64,000 bases of DNA. Origin: Amycolatopsis orientalis DSM 40040 = KCTC 9412. Lineage in GTDB: Bacteria > Actinomycetota > Actinomycetes > Mycobacteriales > Pseudonocardiaceae. Below the pieces are notes generated by a model. The model saw only the letters and a list, made by a program, of their open reading frames with translations, did no database searches and was not told where the DNA came from. Positions 54,110 through 63,928 of the stretch are shown here, in pieces. A program made the position numbers and the translations under genes. Where the stretch lies: the NCBI RefSeq assembly GCF_000478275.1, contig NZ_ASJB01000057.1, positions 183,994 through 247,993 of the forward strand. The letters are read 5' to 3'. Every line of letters starts with the position of its first letter. Position 1 is the first letter of the stretch.

Positions 54110-54919
54110 TTACTCCTCACTGAGCGCCGGATCACGGCCGTCGGAGTAGATCACCAGGGTTCGCTCGGGCTGTTCGGCGAGGTGGAAGGCGGCGTACGCG
54201 AATTCGGTGACGCCGCGCCCCGGCGCCCTGAGTCGTTTTCGTCCGCCGCGCCTCGCTTGGATGTCGTAGTGCGGCCACCAGGCACGGACCTCCGCGCTGG
54301 ACTCGTGCAGTTCGTCGACGAGATGCGTGTACCGCGGTTGGGCGGGGTGCCTCGCGGCGAGCGTGTGCAGGCGGGCGAGCAGGCCGCGCGCCTCGGGTTC
54401 CCAGTCGACCAGGACATGCCGGGCCACCGGTTCGGTGAACACCCAGCGGGCGAAGTTCGGTCGCCGTTCCGCGGCCGTGGTGAGGTTCGGGAAGAGCGCG
54501 ACGGCCGCTTCGTTGAAGCTGAGTACGTCGTAGTTCCCGTCGATGATGTACGCCGGATGTGGCTGCAGCAGCAGTGGCACGGCCGCGTCGTCGGCGCTCA
54601 GCGGTTCCGGGGTGTCCGCCTGCGCCCGTGGCGCGTGACCGGCGAGGCGGAACAGGTGGTCGTGTTCCTGCCGGTCGAGCCGCAGCGTCGTGGCCAGCGC
54701 CGTGAGCACCTGGTCGGAGACCCGGATGTCGCGGCCCTGTTCCAGATAGGTGTACCAAGTGGCGCTGATCCCGGCCAGCAGCGCGAGTTCCTCCCGGCGC
54801 AGCCCCGGCGTCCGGCGGCGGCCGGTGTCGGGCAGGCCGACCTCGGCGGGCGTGACCCGCTCCCGGCGGCTGCGCAGGAACAAGCCCAGTTCACGACGCC
54901 GGTCCACTGGCTCGATCAT
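54110..54919 (-). CDS. XRE-family regulator with MmyB-like ligand domain
   Basis: A 269-residue regulator. The helix-turn-helix lies at about 35-90 (RRTPGLRREELALLAGISATWYTYLEQGR), followed by the MmyB-like ligand-binding domain (HPAYIIDGNYDVLSFNEAAVALFPN, NFARWVFTEPVARHVLVDWEPEA). Such genes usually control an adjacent divergent oxidoreductase gene, here the SDR at 55028. I chose the ATG at 54919, with GGGAG upstream, over the open frame to 55435, which would run into the SDR gene. Confidence 0.9.
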   Translation of the reverse strand: MIEPVDRRRELGLFLRSRRERVTPAEVGLPDTGRRRTPGLRREELALLAGISATWYTYLEQGRDIRVSDQVLTALATTLRLDRQEHDHLFRLAGHAPRAQADTPEPLSADDAAVPLLLQPHPAYIIDGNYDVLSFNEAAVALFPNLTTAAERRPNFARWVFTEPVARHVLVDWEPEARGLLARLHTLAARHPAQPRYTHLVDELHESSAEVRAWWPHYDIQARRGGRKRLRAPGRGVTEFAYAAFHLAEQPERTLVIYSDGRDPALSEE

Positions 54920-55027
54920 CGAAGGTGGCACTCCCGGTTCCAGAATAAATGGAGATCTGGATACCAGTATCAGCCCTCCGCAAACTCGTTCCCGACAGCG
55001 GAAGCGACAGAGAAGAGGACAGAAATC

Positions 55028-55765
55028 ATGTCGGGAATCGACGGCAAGGTCGTGGCGATCACCGGTGCCGGCAGCGGTATCGGTGAGGCGACCGCGCTGC
55101 TGCTCGCGGAACGTGGTGCGCGCCTGGTACTCGGAGCGCGTCGTTCGGACCGGCTCGCCGATCTGGCGGGGCGGATCCGGCAGGCCGGCGGCGTCGCCGT
55201 GTACGCGAGCACGGACGTCACCCGGAGGGAGGATCTGCAGGCGCTGATCGATCTGGCCGTCGAACGGTTCGGCCGGCTTGATGTGCTGGTCGGCAACGCC
55301 GGGGCCGGACCGATCTCGCCCTTGGACGACCTGCGCGTCGACGAATGGGACCGGATGGTCGACGTCAACGTCAAAGGGGTGCTGCACGGGATAGCGGCCG
55401 CGCTGCCGGTCTTCCGGGCGCAGGGCACCGGCCACTTCGTGACCACGGCCTCGACCGCGGCGTTCCGGGTCGTCCCGGCGATGGCGGTCTACGCCGGTAC
55501 GAAGTTCGCCGTCCGGGCCATCTGCGAGGGCCTGCGCCAGGAAGCCGGTGACTCGCTGAGGGTGACGACCGTTTCGCCTGGTCCTGTCGACACCGCCTTC
55601 GCCGAGGCGTCGACCAACGACCAGGTCCGGAAACAGATCACCGAGACGAGGGACCGGATCGCGATCCCCGCGGTCGCCGTCGCCAACGCCATCGCGTTCG
55701 CCATCGACCAGCCCGCCGACGTCGACGTGAGCGAGATCGTCATCCGGCCGACCGCCCAGTCCTGA
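55028..55765 (+). CDS. Short-chain dehydrogenase/reductase
   Basis: A 245-residue classical SDR. The cofactor motif GAGSGIGE is at about 13-20, the NAG motif in VLVGNAGAGP, the catalytic Ser in TTASTA and the YxxxK pair in VYAGTKFAV (Tyr about 157). The RR pair after the second strand (LGARRSDR) suggests NADP(H). The ATG at 55028 was chosen because the true N-terminus begins there. It is divergent from the XRE regulator, its likely controller. The substrate is unknown. Confidence 0.92.
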   Translation: MSGIDGKVVAITGAGSGIGEATALLLAERGARLVLGARRSDRLADLAGRIRQAGGVAVYASTDVTRREDLQALIDLAVERFGRLDVLVGNAGAGPISPLDDLRVDEWDRMVDVNVKGVLHGIAAALPVFRAQGTGHFVTTASTAAFRVVPAMAVYAGTKFAVRAICEGLRQEAGDSLRVTTVSPGPVDTAFAEASTNDQVRKQITETRDRIAIPAVAVANAIAFAIDQPADVDVSEIVIRPTAQS

Positions 55766-55789
55766 TCAAGCCGACCTTGCGTCGAGAGA

Positions 55790-55860
55790 TCAGCCCAGGG
55801 TGATCATCCTCGCCCAAGCGGGTGGCGTTTCCGGCTCGTAGTGGGGATTGTTCTCGTCCG
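55790..55860 (-). pseudogene. C-terminal remnant of an unidentified gene
   Basis: The last 23 or so codons of a minus-strand gene (DENNPHYEPETPPAWARMITLG, stop at 55790) show normal third-position G/C bias. The frame loses sense at about 55861, exactly where an AraC remnant begins on the other strand. The parent family is not recognised. Confidence 0.45.
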
Positions 55861-55959
55861 GCGCTGTCGCGGCGGCTCGGGTTCTCCGAGCCGAGCGCGT
55901 TCCACCGGGCGTTCCGGCGCTGGACCGGTAGCCCGGTGAGCGCCTACCGCAAGCGCTGA
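55861..55959 (+). pseudogene. C-terminal remnant of an AraC-family regulator
   Basis: A 32-residue tail, ALSRRLGFSEPSAFHRAFRR followed by WTGSPVSAYRKR and a stop, is the second helix-turn-helix of an AraC regulator. No start or upstream domain is present. Together with the neighbour at 55790 it marks a deletion that removed the 5' halves of a divergent gene pair. Confidence 0.7.
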
Positions 55960-56017
55960 CGGTCTTCCCGCGCGGCAGGTCGTCGTCGACCACGATCACC
56001 CGCGGCCCCGACTTCGG

Positions 56018-56659
56018 CTATCGCGTACGAGAACGGCCGCTGAGCAGCTGGGCGAGATGATCGCGCGTGCCCGGCCAGGGGTCGTCGCGGGGTTCGGCGG
56101 GTTCGTGGGGTTCGACGGCACGGCGGAGGGCGAGTCCGCGCATCGCGTCCAGGGCGACGGTGAGCCGGCTGTTCCATTCCCGGCGGGACATGCCGGCGGG
56201 CGCGAGGTCCGCGGTGGCGGTGCTGATCGCGCGGGACAGTTGCGGTTGCAGCGGTACGAGGCGCTGGTACAGCACGGGATCCTCGGCGGCGGCGATCCAG
56301 ACGTGCAGCCACACGACGAAGAGTTCGCCGCTGAAGTACGCCCAGATCGCGTCGAGCGCGGTGCGATACCGGGCGGGCCCGTCGGCCGGCAGGTCCGCGG
56401 TCTGGACGCGCAGGTCCTCGACGGTGCGCCGCCCGACCTCGTCCAGCGCGGCGGTGATCAGGTCCAGCCGCGAGGGGAAGTGGTGTGCGAGAGCGCCGAG
56501 TGAGGAGCCTGCCAGTTCGGCGACGCGACGCGTCGTCGTCGCGTGATAGCCCTCCTGGGCGATGGCTCGGATCGTGGCCGTGATCAGCAGTGCGCGGGTC
56601 TGCGCACGCCGTTCGGCCTGGGTGCGGCGGGTCGCGGCCGCGGGGGCTTGCCCGGTCAT
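56018..56659 (-). CDS. TetR-family regulator
   Basis: A 213-residue TetR protein: helix-turn-helix at about 15-65 (AQEGYHATTTRRVAELAGSSLGALAHHFPSRLDLI), then an all-helical ligand domain typical of regulators of fatty-acid or xenobiotic genes. The ATG at 56659 was chosen; the open frame to 56680 would begin inside the large operator. It is divergent from a hotdog thioesterase and an acyl-CoA ligase and probably represses them and itself. Confidence 0.9.
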   Translation of the reverse strand: MTGQAPAAATRRTQAERRAQTRALLITATIRAIAQEGYHATTTRRVAELAGSSLGALAHHFPSRLDLITAALDEVGRRTVEDLRVQTADLPADGPARYRTALDAIWAYFSGELFVVWLHVWIAAAEDPVLYQRLVPLQPQLSRAISTATADLAPAGMSRREWNSRLTVALDAMRGLALRRAVEPHEPAEPRDDPWPGTRDHLAQLLSGRSRTR

Positions 56660-56677
56660 GGCGGCAACCCTACTCGA

Positions 56678-56736
56678 CAAACAGGTCGTATGACCCGTAA
56701 CCTACCGGCCATGTTACGGGTCATGCGACCTGTTTG
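56678..56736. promoter_or_regulatory. Large symmetric operator of the TetR gene
   Basis: Two 24-nt arms that match in 23 positions surround an 11-base centre. Each arm contains ACAGGTCG and ATGACCCGTAAC-type blocks. It fills the whole divergent gap between the TetR and thioesterase genes, so both promoters must lie within it. Confidence 0.75.
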
Positions 56737-56749
56737 TGAGGAGTGGGCG

Positions 56750-57253
56750 ATGGTGGCGACCGACGCGGAACACGCTGATCTGGCCGGGCTCATGAACGCG
56801 GTGATCGAGCACGCCGTCGCGCCGATGCATTCACTGGGAATCCGGGTCGTCGAACTACGGCCCGGATATGTGCTCGGTGCGGCTCCGCTGACGGGAAACG
56901 CCAACCATCTGGGCACGATGTACGCCGGAACCCTGTTCGGTGTGGCCGAAATGCTGGGTGGCGCGTTGGTCGTCGCGAGTTTCGACGTCGAACGGTTCCA
57001 CCCGACGGTGAAACACGTCGAGATCCGCTTCCGGCGGCCGGCCACCACCGATGTGCGGGCCGAGGCATCCCTGGAAGCGGACACGATCGCCCGGCTGCGG
57101 CGCGAGGCCGATCACCGTGGCAAAGCGGAATTCGTCCTCGACGCGACGATCACCGACGGCGACGGCGAGGTCGTCGCCGGAACCCGTGCCACCTACCAGA
57201 TCCGGGCCAACCGGCCCGGCGACACGGTCGCCGCGGAAACCCTCGACTCGTGA
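56750..57253 (+). CDS. Hotdog-fold thioesterase (YiiD_C/DUF4442-like)
   Basis: A 167-residue hotdog-fold protein. Key segments are GNANHLGTMYAGTLFGVAEMLGG, with the helix-start residues of the family, and VKHVEIRFRRPATTDV. Such proteins hydrolyse acyl-CoAs or act beside acyl-CoA enzymes. The ATG at 56750 has a GAGGAG site. It overlaps the acyl-CoA ligase frame by GTGA, indicating one operon under the TetR protein. Confidence 0.85.
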   Translation: MVATDAEHADLAGLMNAVIEHAVAPMHSLGIRVVELRPGYVLGAAPLTGNANHLGTMYAGTLFGVAEMLGGALVVASFDVERFHPTVKHVEIRFRRPATTDVRAEASLEADTIARLRREADHRGKAEFVLDATITDGDGEVVAGTRATYQIRANRPGDTVAAETLDS

Positions 57254-57276
57254 CCACCCGACCGGGAGACGGTGAG

Positions 57277-59073
<1,797 letters not shown>

Positions 59074-59091
59074 CCTGCCTTCGCCCCGCTG

Positions 59092-59457
59092 TCAGGACAG
59101 GTATCCGCGGGTGACCTGGACGCTGTTTCCGGTGTTGTCCGCCCGATAGCCGGATTGCCCGACGCAGGCGCCGTATTCGTGCCCGGTGCTGGTCGTTCCG
59201 GACAGTCCATTGTGGTCACTGCTGACAGGGCCGCCGAACAGGACGTCGGCACGCGGTAGCCCGGTGCAGCTCGGGACGGGGCGGTAGTACTCCACGAATC
59301 CGACCTGTTTCGCTTGAAGAGTCCCGCTTCCGGCCGGAACCCGGTAGGTGCCGATGTGGGTACGGGTTCCGGTGCGGGTGTCGACGGCGGTGCCGGCACT
59401 GTCCTCGACGCCTACGACAACGCCCACATCGCCCACCTGCTCGGACTTTCCACCCAC
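59092..59457 (-). CDS. Hypothetical protein, possibly truncated
   Basis: A 121-residue frame whose last 85 residues (GTYRVPAGSGTLQAKQVGFVE..., SSDHNGLSGTTSTGHEYGACV...) look like a small secreted beta-rich protein with paired cysteines. The N-terminal part (MGGKSEQVGDVGVVVG) is poor, there is no signal peptide, and a short plus-strand frame ending DAYDNAHIAHLLGLSTHAT overlaps it. It may be a 5'-truncated gene. I cannot assign a family. Confidence 0.4.
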   Translation of the reverse strand: MGGKSEQVGDVGVVVGVEDSAGTAVDTRTGTRTHIGTYRVPAGSGTLQAKQVGFVEYYRPVPSCTGLPRADVLFGGPVSSDHNGLSGTTSTGHEYGACVGQSGYRADNTGNSVQVTRGYLS

Positions 59458-59503
59458 GCCACCTGATCCCGACGGTCCACTGTGGACGAACCGATGGCCG
59501 CGA

Positions 59504-60601
59504 TCAGGGTGCCGTGGCGATCAGCGCCCGATCGCTTTCGCCGTCGGTGAGGAATGACGAAAGTGCTTGTCCCTCTTCGGTGACCGCGGTTTCCTCGGCT
59601 CGGGAAAACCGGCGCAGTGGCGTGACGATCACGGCCCCGGCGTCGACGTTCCAGGTCGCGGAGACGCGTCCGTCGACCAGGACGACGCGGGCACCGGCGA
59701 CCGACAGGCCGCGGTGTTCGTCGTCGATGATCCGGCCGCGGTCGTGGTAGCCGAGGATCGCGTTGTCGAACGCGGGCAGGAACCGCACCGGCGCGGGGGT
59801 TTCGGGGTCGGGGCGCGGTGCGTCCGGCAGGTCCAGCAGTTCCCTGCCGCGTTCGTCGCGGAAGCCGAGCAAGCGGTCGCGCAGCGCGGCCACCGCGGAC
59901 GGCAGTCCAGCGAGCCCGCTCCAGGCGCGGAGATCGGCCGTGGCGGCGGGGCCGAACGCCGCCAGGTACCGCAGGACGAGCGCCTGGCCGACCGGATCGG
60001 TGCCGTCCGGTGCGGGCGGATCGATTTCGCGGCCGAGCCACGAGGAGAGCAGCCGATAGCGGGCTCCGGCCTTGGTGCGCCACAGGCCGCGCGGCGGAAG
60101 CTGCGTCACCGGGAGGAGACCGGCGATGAGCAGTTCGCCGAGGGGGCGCGGTCCCGCCGACGGCCAGCGTTCGGCGAGCGTCCTCGCGAGTTCGGTCATC
60201 GTGCGGGGTTCGTCGTCGGCCAGCACCGCCCTGCCCGCCGCGGCGAGCTCGTCGAGGTCGTTCCCGTCGAGTTCATGGCGGTAGGTCCCGAGCACTCGCC
60301 GGCGCAACATGGCGTCGTGCCGTGAACGCCAAGCCAGAATGTCCTCGGCGGTGACGAGGTGGACGGTGCGCCGCATGAGGTGGGTCCGCACCACACGTCG
60401 CTCGGTCAGCAGATCCGAGAGCGCCGCCGGACGGAACGCGCGCAGCCGGGACCAGAGCCCGACGAACGGTTCCTGCGGTTCCTGCGCCTGCAGACCGCAC
60501 AGGTGCGTGACGGCGTCGAGCGCCGTCAGATCGGCGCGACCGAGCAACAGCTGCCGGGCCAGCGTCGCGCGGTTGAGTGCCCGGGAGTCGAGAACGGTCA
60601 T
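59504..60601 (-). CDS. Winged-helix DNA-binding protein (HTH_42 family)
   Basis: A 365-residue protein of the AlkX/YcaQ-like winged-helix family. It has LARQLLLGRADLTALDAVTHLCGLQAQEP near the start, VRTHLMRRTVHLVTAEDI and FLPAFDNAILGYHDRGRIIDDEH later. Some family members are DNA glycosylases acting on alkylated or crosslinked bases. The actinobacterial branch is mostly uncharacterised. It is divergent from the lipoprotein gene. Confidence 0.87.
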   Translation of the reverse strand: MTVLDSRALNRATLARQLLLGRADLTALDAVTHLCGLQAQEPQEPFVGLWSRLRAFRPAALSDLLTERRVVRTHLMRRTVHLVTAEDILAWRSRHDAMLRRRVLGTYRHELDGNDLDELAAAGRAVLADDEPRTMTELARTLAERWPSAGPRPLGELLIAGLLPVTQLPPRGLWRTKAGARYRLLSSWLGREIDPPAPDGTDPVGQALVLRYLAAFGPAATADLRAWSGLAGLPSAVAALRDRLLGFRDERGRELLDLPDAPRPDPETPAPVRFLPAFDNAILGYHDRGRIIDDEHRGLSVAGARVVLVDGRVSATWNVDAGAVIVTPLRRFSRAEETAVTEEGQALSSFLTDGESDRALIATAP

Positions 60602-60765
60602 CGTGGCCCGGCGTGATCGGTTCGCATGGGATCACTGTCGCAGGAGAAGCGGCCAGGAACTGTCCTCGTTTCCCTGCGACACATCCGGGGGAACCGGCGC
60701 GGCCTCGACCGCGTCGGAGTGACATTCAGTGCTACGATGTCACATCACCTGACGGAGGGCGTCAC

Positions 60766-61446
60766 ATGTCAACTCGGTTCCTGCCCGTACTCGCCGCGGG
60801 ACTCGCTCTGTTGGTCACCGCGTGTTCCGGCGGCGGCGGTGGAACGGCGGCGACCACCGGCGATTCGCCGTCCGATGCCCCGGAAACGGCCGAGTCCGGC
60901 CCGAAGTACACGCAGTTCGCCGACTTCCCCGGCCAGGCCGTCGTCACTACGGAACCGGGTTTGGATCTGGCGATACAGGTGAAGGCCATCGACGTCGTCT
61001 GGACGCCCGAACTGGCCGGTGTGTCGGCGAAGGCGGGAAAGCACTACGTCGCGGTGTACGTGGCCGCGACCGGAGAGCTCGCCGACCGTGGCGTGCAGCG
61101 GGCCAAGATCAAGTACCTGCAGCTTCGTCGTGACAACACGGCCGGGGAAAAGTGTGACCCGTACGAGCCGGACAAAGTCCCCCAGTACTGCTTCACCGAG
61201 GCCTATCCCGCCAGCGATCTCAAGGTCAAAGTCGCGGACAAGACGTGGCGCGAAGCCAGTTGGTCGGCGGACTCCCTGATGGGCAGGAACCTCGATCGGG
61301 GCGAGACCGCGATCGGAGTGGTCGGATTCAGCATGGCGGACGGTGTGAACACCGACGGCCTCCAGCTCTGCGGGCCGACCAAGGAGATCGAGGTCGATCC
61401 CAATCGTTTCCCGTGCGTCCCGATCCCGAAGCCGGAACGCGTGTGA
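60766..61446 (+). CDS. Secreted lipoprotein of unknown function
   Basis: A 226-residue lipoprotein with signal peptide and lipobox LVTAC (Cys about 20), a glycine/threonine linker, and a beta-rich domain similar in size to DUF4352-type domains (AVVTTEPGLDLAIQVKAIDVVWTPEL, KAGKHYVAVYVAAT). Four further cysteines could form two disulphides. The ATG at 60766 follows ACGGAGGGC. A strong hairpin lies 65 bases downstream. Confidence 0.75.
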   Translation: MSTRFLPVLAAGLALLVTACSGGGGGTAATTGDSPSDAPETAESGPKYTQFADFPGQAVVTTEPGLDLAIQVKAIDVVWTPELAGVSAKAGKHYVAVYVAATGELADRGVQRAKIKYLQLRRDNTAGEKCDPYEPDKVPQYCFTEAYPASDLKVKVADKTWREASWSADSLMGRNLDRGETAIGVVGFSMADGVNTDGLQLCGPTKEIEVDPNRFPCVPIPKPERV

Positions 61447-61510
61447 AGTCTCGCCGAACGGGCACCGGCTGCTCCGCGCCGAGCACTCGGGTGAGTGCTC
61501 GGCTGGGGGT

Positions 61511-61563
61511 GTCATGAGGGGTCCCCATAGGACACTTTTCGTCCTATGGGGACCCCTCATGAC
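61511..61563. terminator. Strong hairpin terminator
   Basis: Two perfect 23-nt arms (core GAGGGGTCCCCATAGGAC) around a 7-base ACTTTTC loop, between the lipoprotein gene and the convergent glycine-rich gene. Confidence 0.8.
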
Positions 61564-61703
61564 ACACGCTACACCTGAGCCGCGCCGGGATCAGGAGATC
61601 GGGAAGTCGGCACCCCGTCGTCGAGACGCCTCTCCTGACAGGTGGCGATTCCGCTCGTCGTCGGTCAGGCCGCCGCTGCCCGTTGCGATCCCGGGCCTAT
61701 CCG

Positions 61704-63029
61704 TCAGCAGGTGCACGTGCCGCCGTTGTTGATACCGGCGACGCCATTGCCGCCCGCGAGGCCGCTCGCACCGGACGGCGTGGTGATGGTGTCCGCCCCG
61801 TCGTTGATGGTTCCGGAGTTCCCGAGGCCACCCGCACCCGCGGCGCCACCGATGCCACCAGGGCCACCAGGGCCGCTGCAACCGGTACCGCCGTTACCGC
61901 CGCCGGCGCCGTTGCCGCCCTTGCCGCCTGTGGCGGTGATGTTGTCGATACCGGTTCCGCCGGTGAGCGTGCCGGCATTCCCGATCCCGCCTGCGCCACC
62001 CGCGCCACCGACACCGCCGGCTCCGCCGGGCTGGACGGCGGCGAGACCGTTGCCGCCCTTGCCGCCGGAACCACCGTTACCGCCGAGCCCGCCATTGGCC
62101 TTGAGTGTGTCGACCCCGGCACCACCGCTGACGGTTCCGGAATTGCCGACGCCACCGGCTCCTCCGGCGCCACCGACGCCACCGGCTCCGCCACCGTGAC
62201 CGCAACCACCGACGCCACCGGCCGCACCGGTACCACCGGCACCACCGTTGACGGTGACACTGTCGAGCCCGGGATCGACGAGATCTCCGTTGAAGGCTCC
62301 GGAGTTCCCGACACCACCGGCCGCACCGGCGCCACCGATACCCCCGGCACCGGCGCCACCGGCGACGAGGCCGCTGTTGGCGCCGACCCCACCGAGACCG
62401 CCGTTGCCGCCCCTACCCGCGGTGAAGACGGCGGTGTCATTGCCCGCTCCACCGGTGACGTTTCCGGCATTGCCGGCACCACCGATCCCACCGACTCCGC
62501 CGTTGCCGCCGGCGCCACCTGCTCCGCTGGCGAATCCGGCCCCGCCCTGGCCGCCGTTGCCGCCGTTGCCGCCGGCACCGCCGGTGAGGGTGATGCTGTC
62601 CGTGCCGGCACCGCCATCGATGACACCGGTGCTCCCCACGCCGGCACCGCCGACGTTTCCGGCTCCACCACTGCCACCGGCGTTACCGGCGGGGGTGCCC
62701 GCGTTACCGTCGGCTCCCGGGGGACCGTTGCCGCCCGCTGTCCCGGCGACACCGGTGACCCTGATCGTGTCGTTGCCGGCCAGGCCGTTCACCGTGCCGT
62801 TCACGGCACCGCCGGTAATGGTGATGATGTTGTCCCCCGAAGTGCCGTCCAACACCTGACCGGCGGGAATCCCCGCGGTGCAGGTGAAATTGGCGCCGCT
62901 TTGGGTACACCCCGGCGGGAGCGCCCACGCCTGCGCGGGCACCAGAAGAGCGAATCCCGCCGCGGTACCCAGACCGATCAGAGCCCGGCCTGCCCGGCCC
63001 GCTGTGCTGATACGTGCTGTCGATCTCAT
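61704..63029 (-). CDS. Secreted PGRS-like glycine-rich repeat protein
   Basis: A 441-residue protein with a signal peptide (about 1-37, ending AWALP). The rest is about seven modules of 45-60 residues, each joining a GGAGxDxIT strand-like unit (as in RTX/haemolysin-type repeats) to PGRS-like GGxGGNGGxGG runs and a GNSGT boundary. Cysteines occur in CTQSGANFTC near the start and GGTCTC at the end. It resembles mycobacterial PE_PGRS repeats but has no PE domain and uses a Sec signal. I chose the ATG at 63029, with GGAAGG 6 bases upstream. Function unknown; a surface or matrix protein with calcium-dependent folding is a possibility. Confidence 0.8.
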   Translation of the reverse strand: MRSTARISTAGRAGRALIGLGTAAGFALLVPAQAWALPPGCTQSGANFTCTAGIPAGQVLDGTSGDNIITITGGAVNGTVNGLAGNDTIRVTGVAGTAGGNGPPGADGNAGTPAGNAGGSGGAGNVGGAGVGSTGVIDGGAGTDSITLTGGAGGNGGNGGQGGAGFASGAGGAGGNGGVGGIGGAGNAGNVTGGAGNDTAVFTAGRGGNGGLGGVGANSGLVAGGAGAGGIGGAGAAGGVGNSGAFNGDLVDPGLDSVTVNGGAGGTGAAGGVGGCGHGGGAGGVGGAGGAGGVGNSGTVSGGAGVDTLKANGGLGGNGGSGGKGGNGLAAVQPGGAGGVGGAGGAGGIGNAGTLTGGTGIDNITATGGKGGNGAGGGNGGTGCSGPGGPGGIGGAAGAGGLGNSGTINDGADTITTPSGASGLAGGNGVAGINNGGTCTC

Positions 63030-63484
63030 GATCAACCTTCCACCCGATAGAGGGTCCGGGCTGATGCCACGGACCTGCGAGGTGGTGTGATGACCGAGAG
63101 TCTGGGGCCATTGCCCGGTGCCGCCTATCTGAAGGCACCGGATCTACCAATACCCTCGACCTGGCCGACCCTTCGCTCTTTCGGCCGTGCTGGCAAGGTA
63201 ATCCGGTCCCGGCCACCCATCCGTGGCCAGGTCCCCACCAATGCCGACGATCGTGGCGCAGCCGGTGACCGCCGACGATGGTCACGGCGCCGCCACCACT
63301 CATCTGCCGCAGCCCGCGGGCGGGGTGCGGCACGAAGGTTTCTTGCCGGCGTGTTTTCGCCGTTCCCTTGATATGGAAAGAACTTCGCCATGACCGTCAG
63401 CGGACGCTCTGGGGTGGGGTGACTCGCCACCCCACCCCAGAGACAACGAGCCCGCGTGGTGCCGGTTCCGCTCAGGAGGAGTTG
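63030..63484. other. Intergenic region upstream of the glycine-rich gene
   Basis: This 455-base gap between the starts and stops of two minus-strand genes has no credible gene. It holds the promoter region of the glycine-rich gene and, at 63407-63442, the terminator of lsr2. Confidence 0.6.
63407..63442 (-). terminator. Terminator after lsr2
   Basis: CTCTGGGGTGGGGTG and its complement form a 15-bp stem with a 6-base loop, about 40 bases beyond the lsr2 stop. Confidence 0.75.
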
Positions 63485-63928
63485 TCAGCTGTCGGTCTTC
63501 TTCTTCCGCGGCGCGCGTTTGCGGACCGGTTTCGCCGGTGTCTCCTCGACCGGTTCCGGTTCCACGTCATCGACCGCCCCTGCGCTGTCGAACGCCTCGT
63601 AGATCTCGTTCGGGATCCGCCCCCGATCGGCGATCGCGTAGCCGTTCGCCGACGCCCACGCCCGCACCTGCTGGTTCCGCTCACGATCCGTGGACGTCGC
63701 GGTACGGGACTGCCCAGCCGTGGACTGACCGGCCGCGACCCTCAGCTTGCGCCCACCCGTGCGGGTACCCGCCGCGACATAACGCTCCAGCTCGCCACGC
63801 AGCGCCTGCGCGTTCTCGTCGGAGAGATCGATCTCGTACTGCACGCCGTCGAGCCCGAAGGGCACCGTCTGCGTCGCCTCACCGCCATCGAGGTCATCGA
63901 TGATCTCGACACTAACCTTCTGAGCCAT
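63485..63928 (-). CDS. lsr2: Lsr2 nucleoid-associated protein
   Basis: A 147-residue Lsr2/H-NS-like xenogeneic silencer. The N-terminal dimerisation domain (about 1-60) begins AQKVSVEIIDDLDGGEATQTV, a flexible linker follows, and the C-terminal DNA-binding domain has the minor-groove RGR hook in IADRGRIPNEIYEAF. An extra basic tail (RKRAPRKKKTDS) extends past the usual end. It bridges AT-rich DNA and represses acquired or secondary-metabolite genes, so it could silence the AT-richer promoter regions in this window. The ATG at 63928 was chosen over 63934, as the family starts with MAQK. Confidence 0.96.
   Translation of the reverse strand: MAQKVSVEIIDDLDGGEATQTVPFGLDGVQYEIDLSDENAQALRGELERYVAAGTRTGGRKLRVAAGQSTAGQSRTATSTDRERNQQVRAWASANGYAIADRGRIPNEIYEAFDSAGAVDDVEPEPVEETPAKPVRKRAPRKKKTDS

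Noticed and set aside
59401..59466. Plus-strand tail ending DAYDNAHIAHLLGLSTHAT
   Set aside because: Too short, no start, and overlaps a longer minus-strand frame; no family recognised.
61704..63029. CRISPR-like regular repeats
   Set aside because: The periodicity is coding glycine repeats, not short identical repeats with unique spacers; no cas gene is nearby.
61642..63050. Pro-rich and Ala/Thr/Gly-rich plus-strand frames opposite the glycine-rich gene
   Set aside because: They are the mirror translations of the GGC/GGT repeats; signal peptide and ribosome-binding site support only the minus strand.
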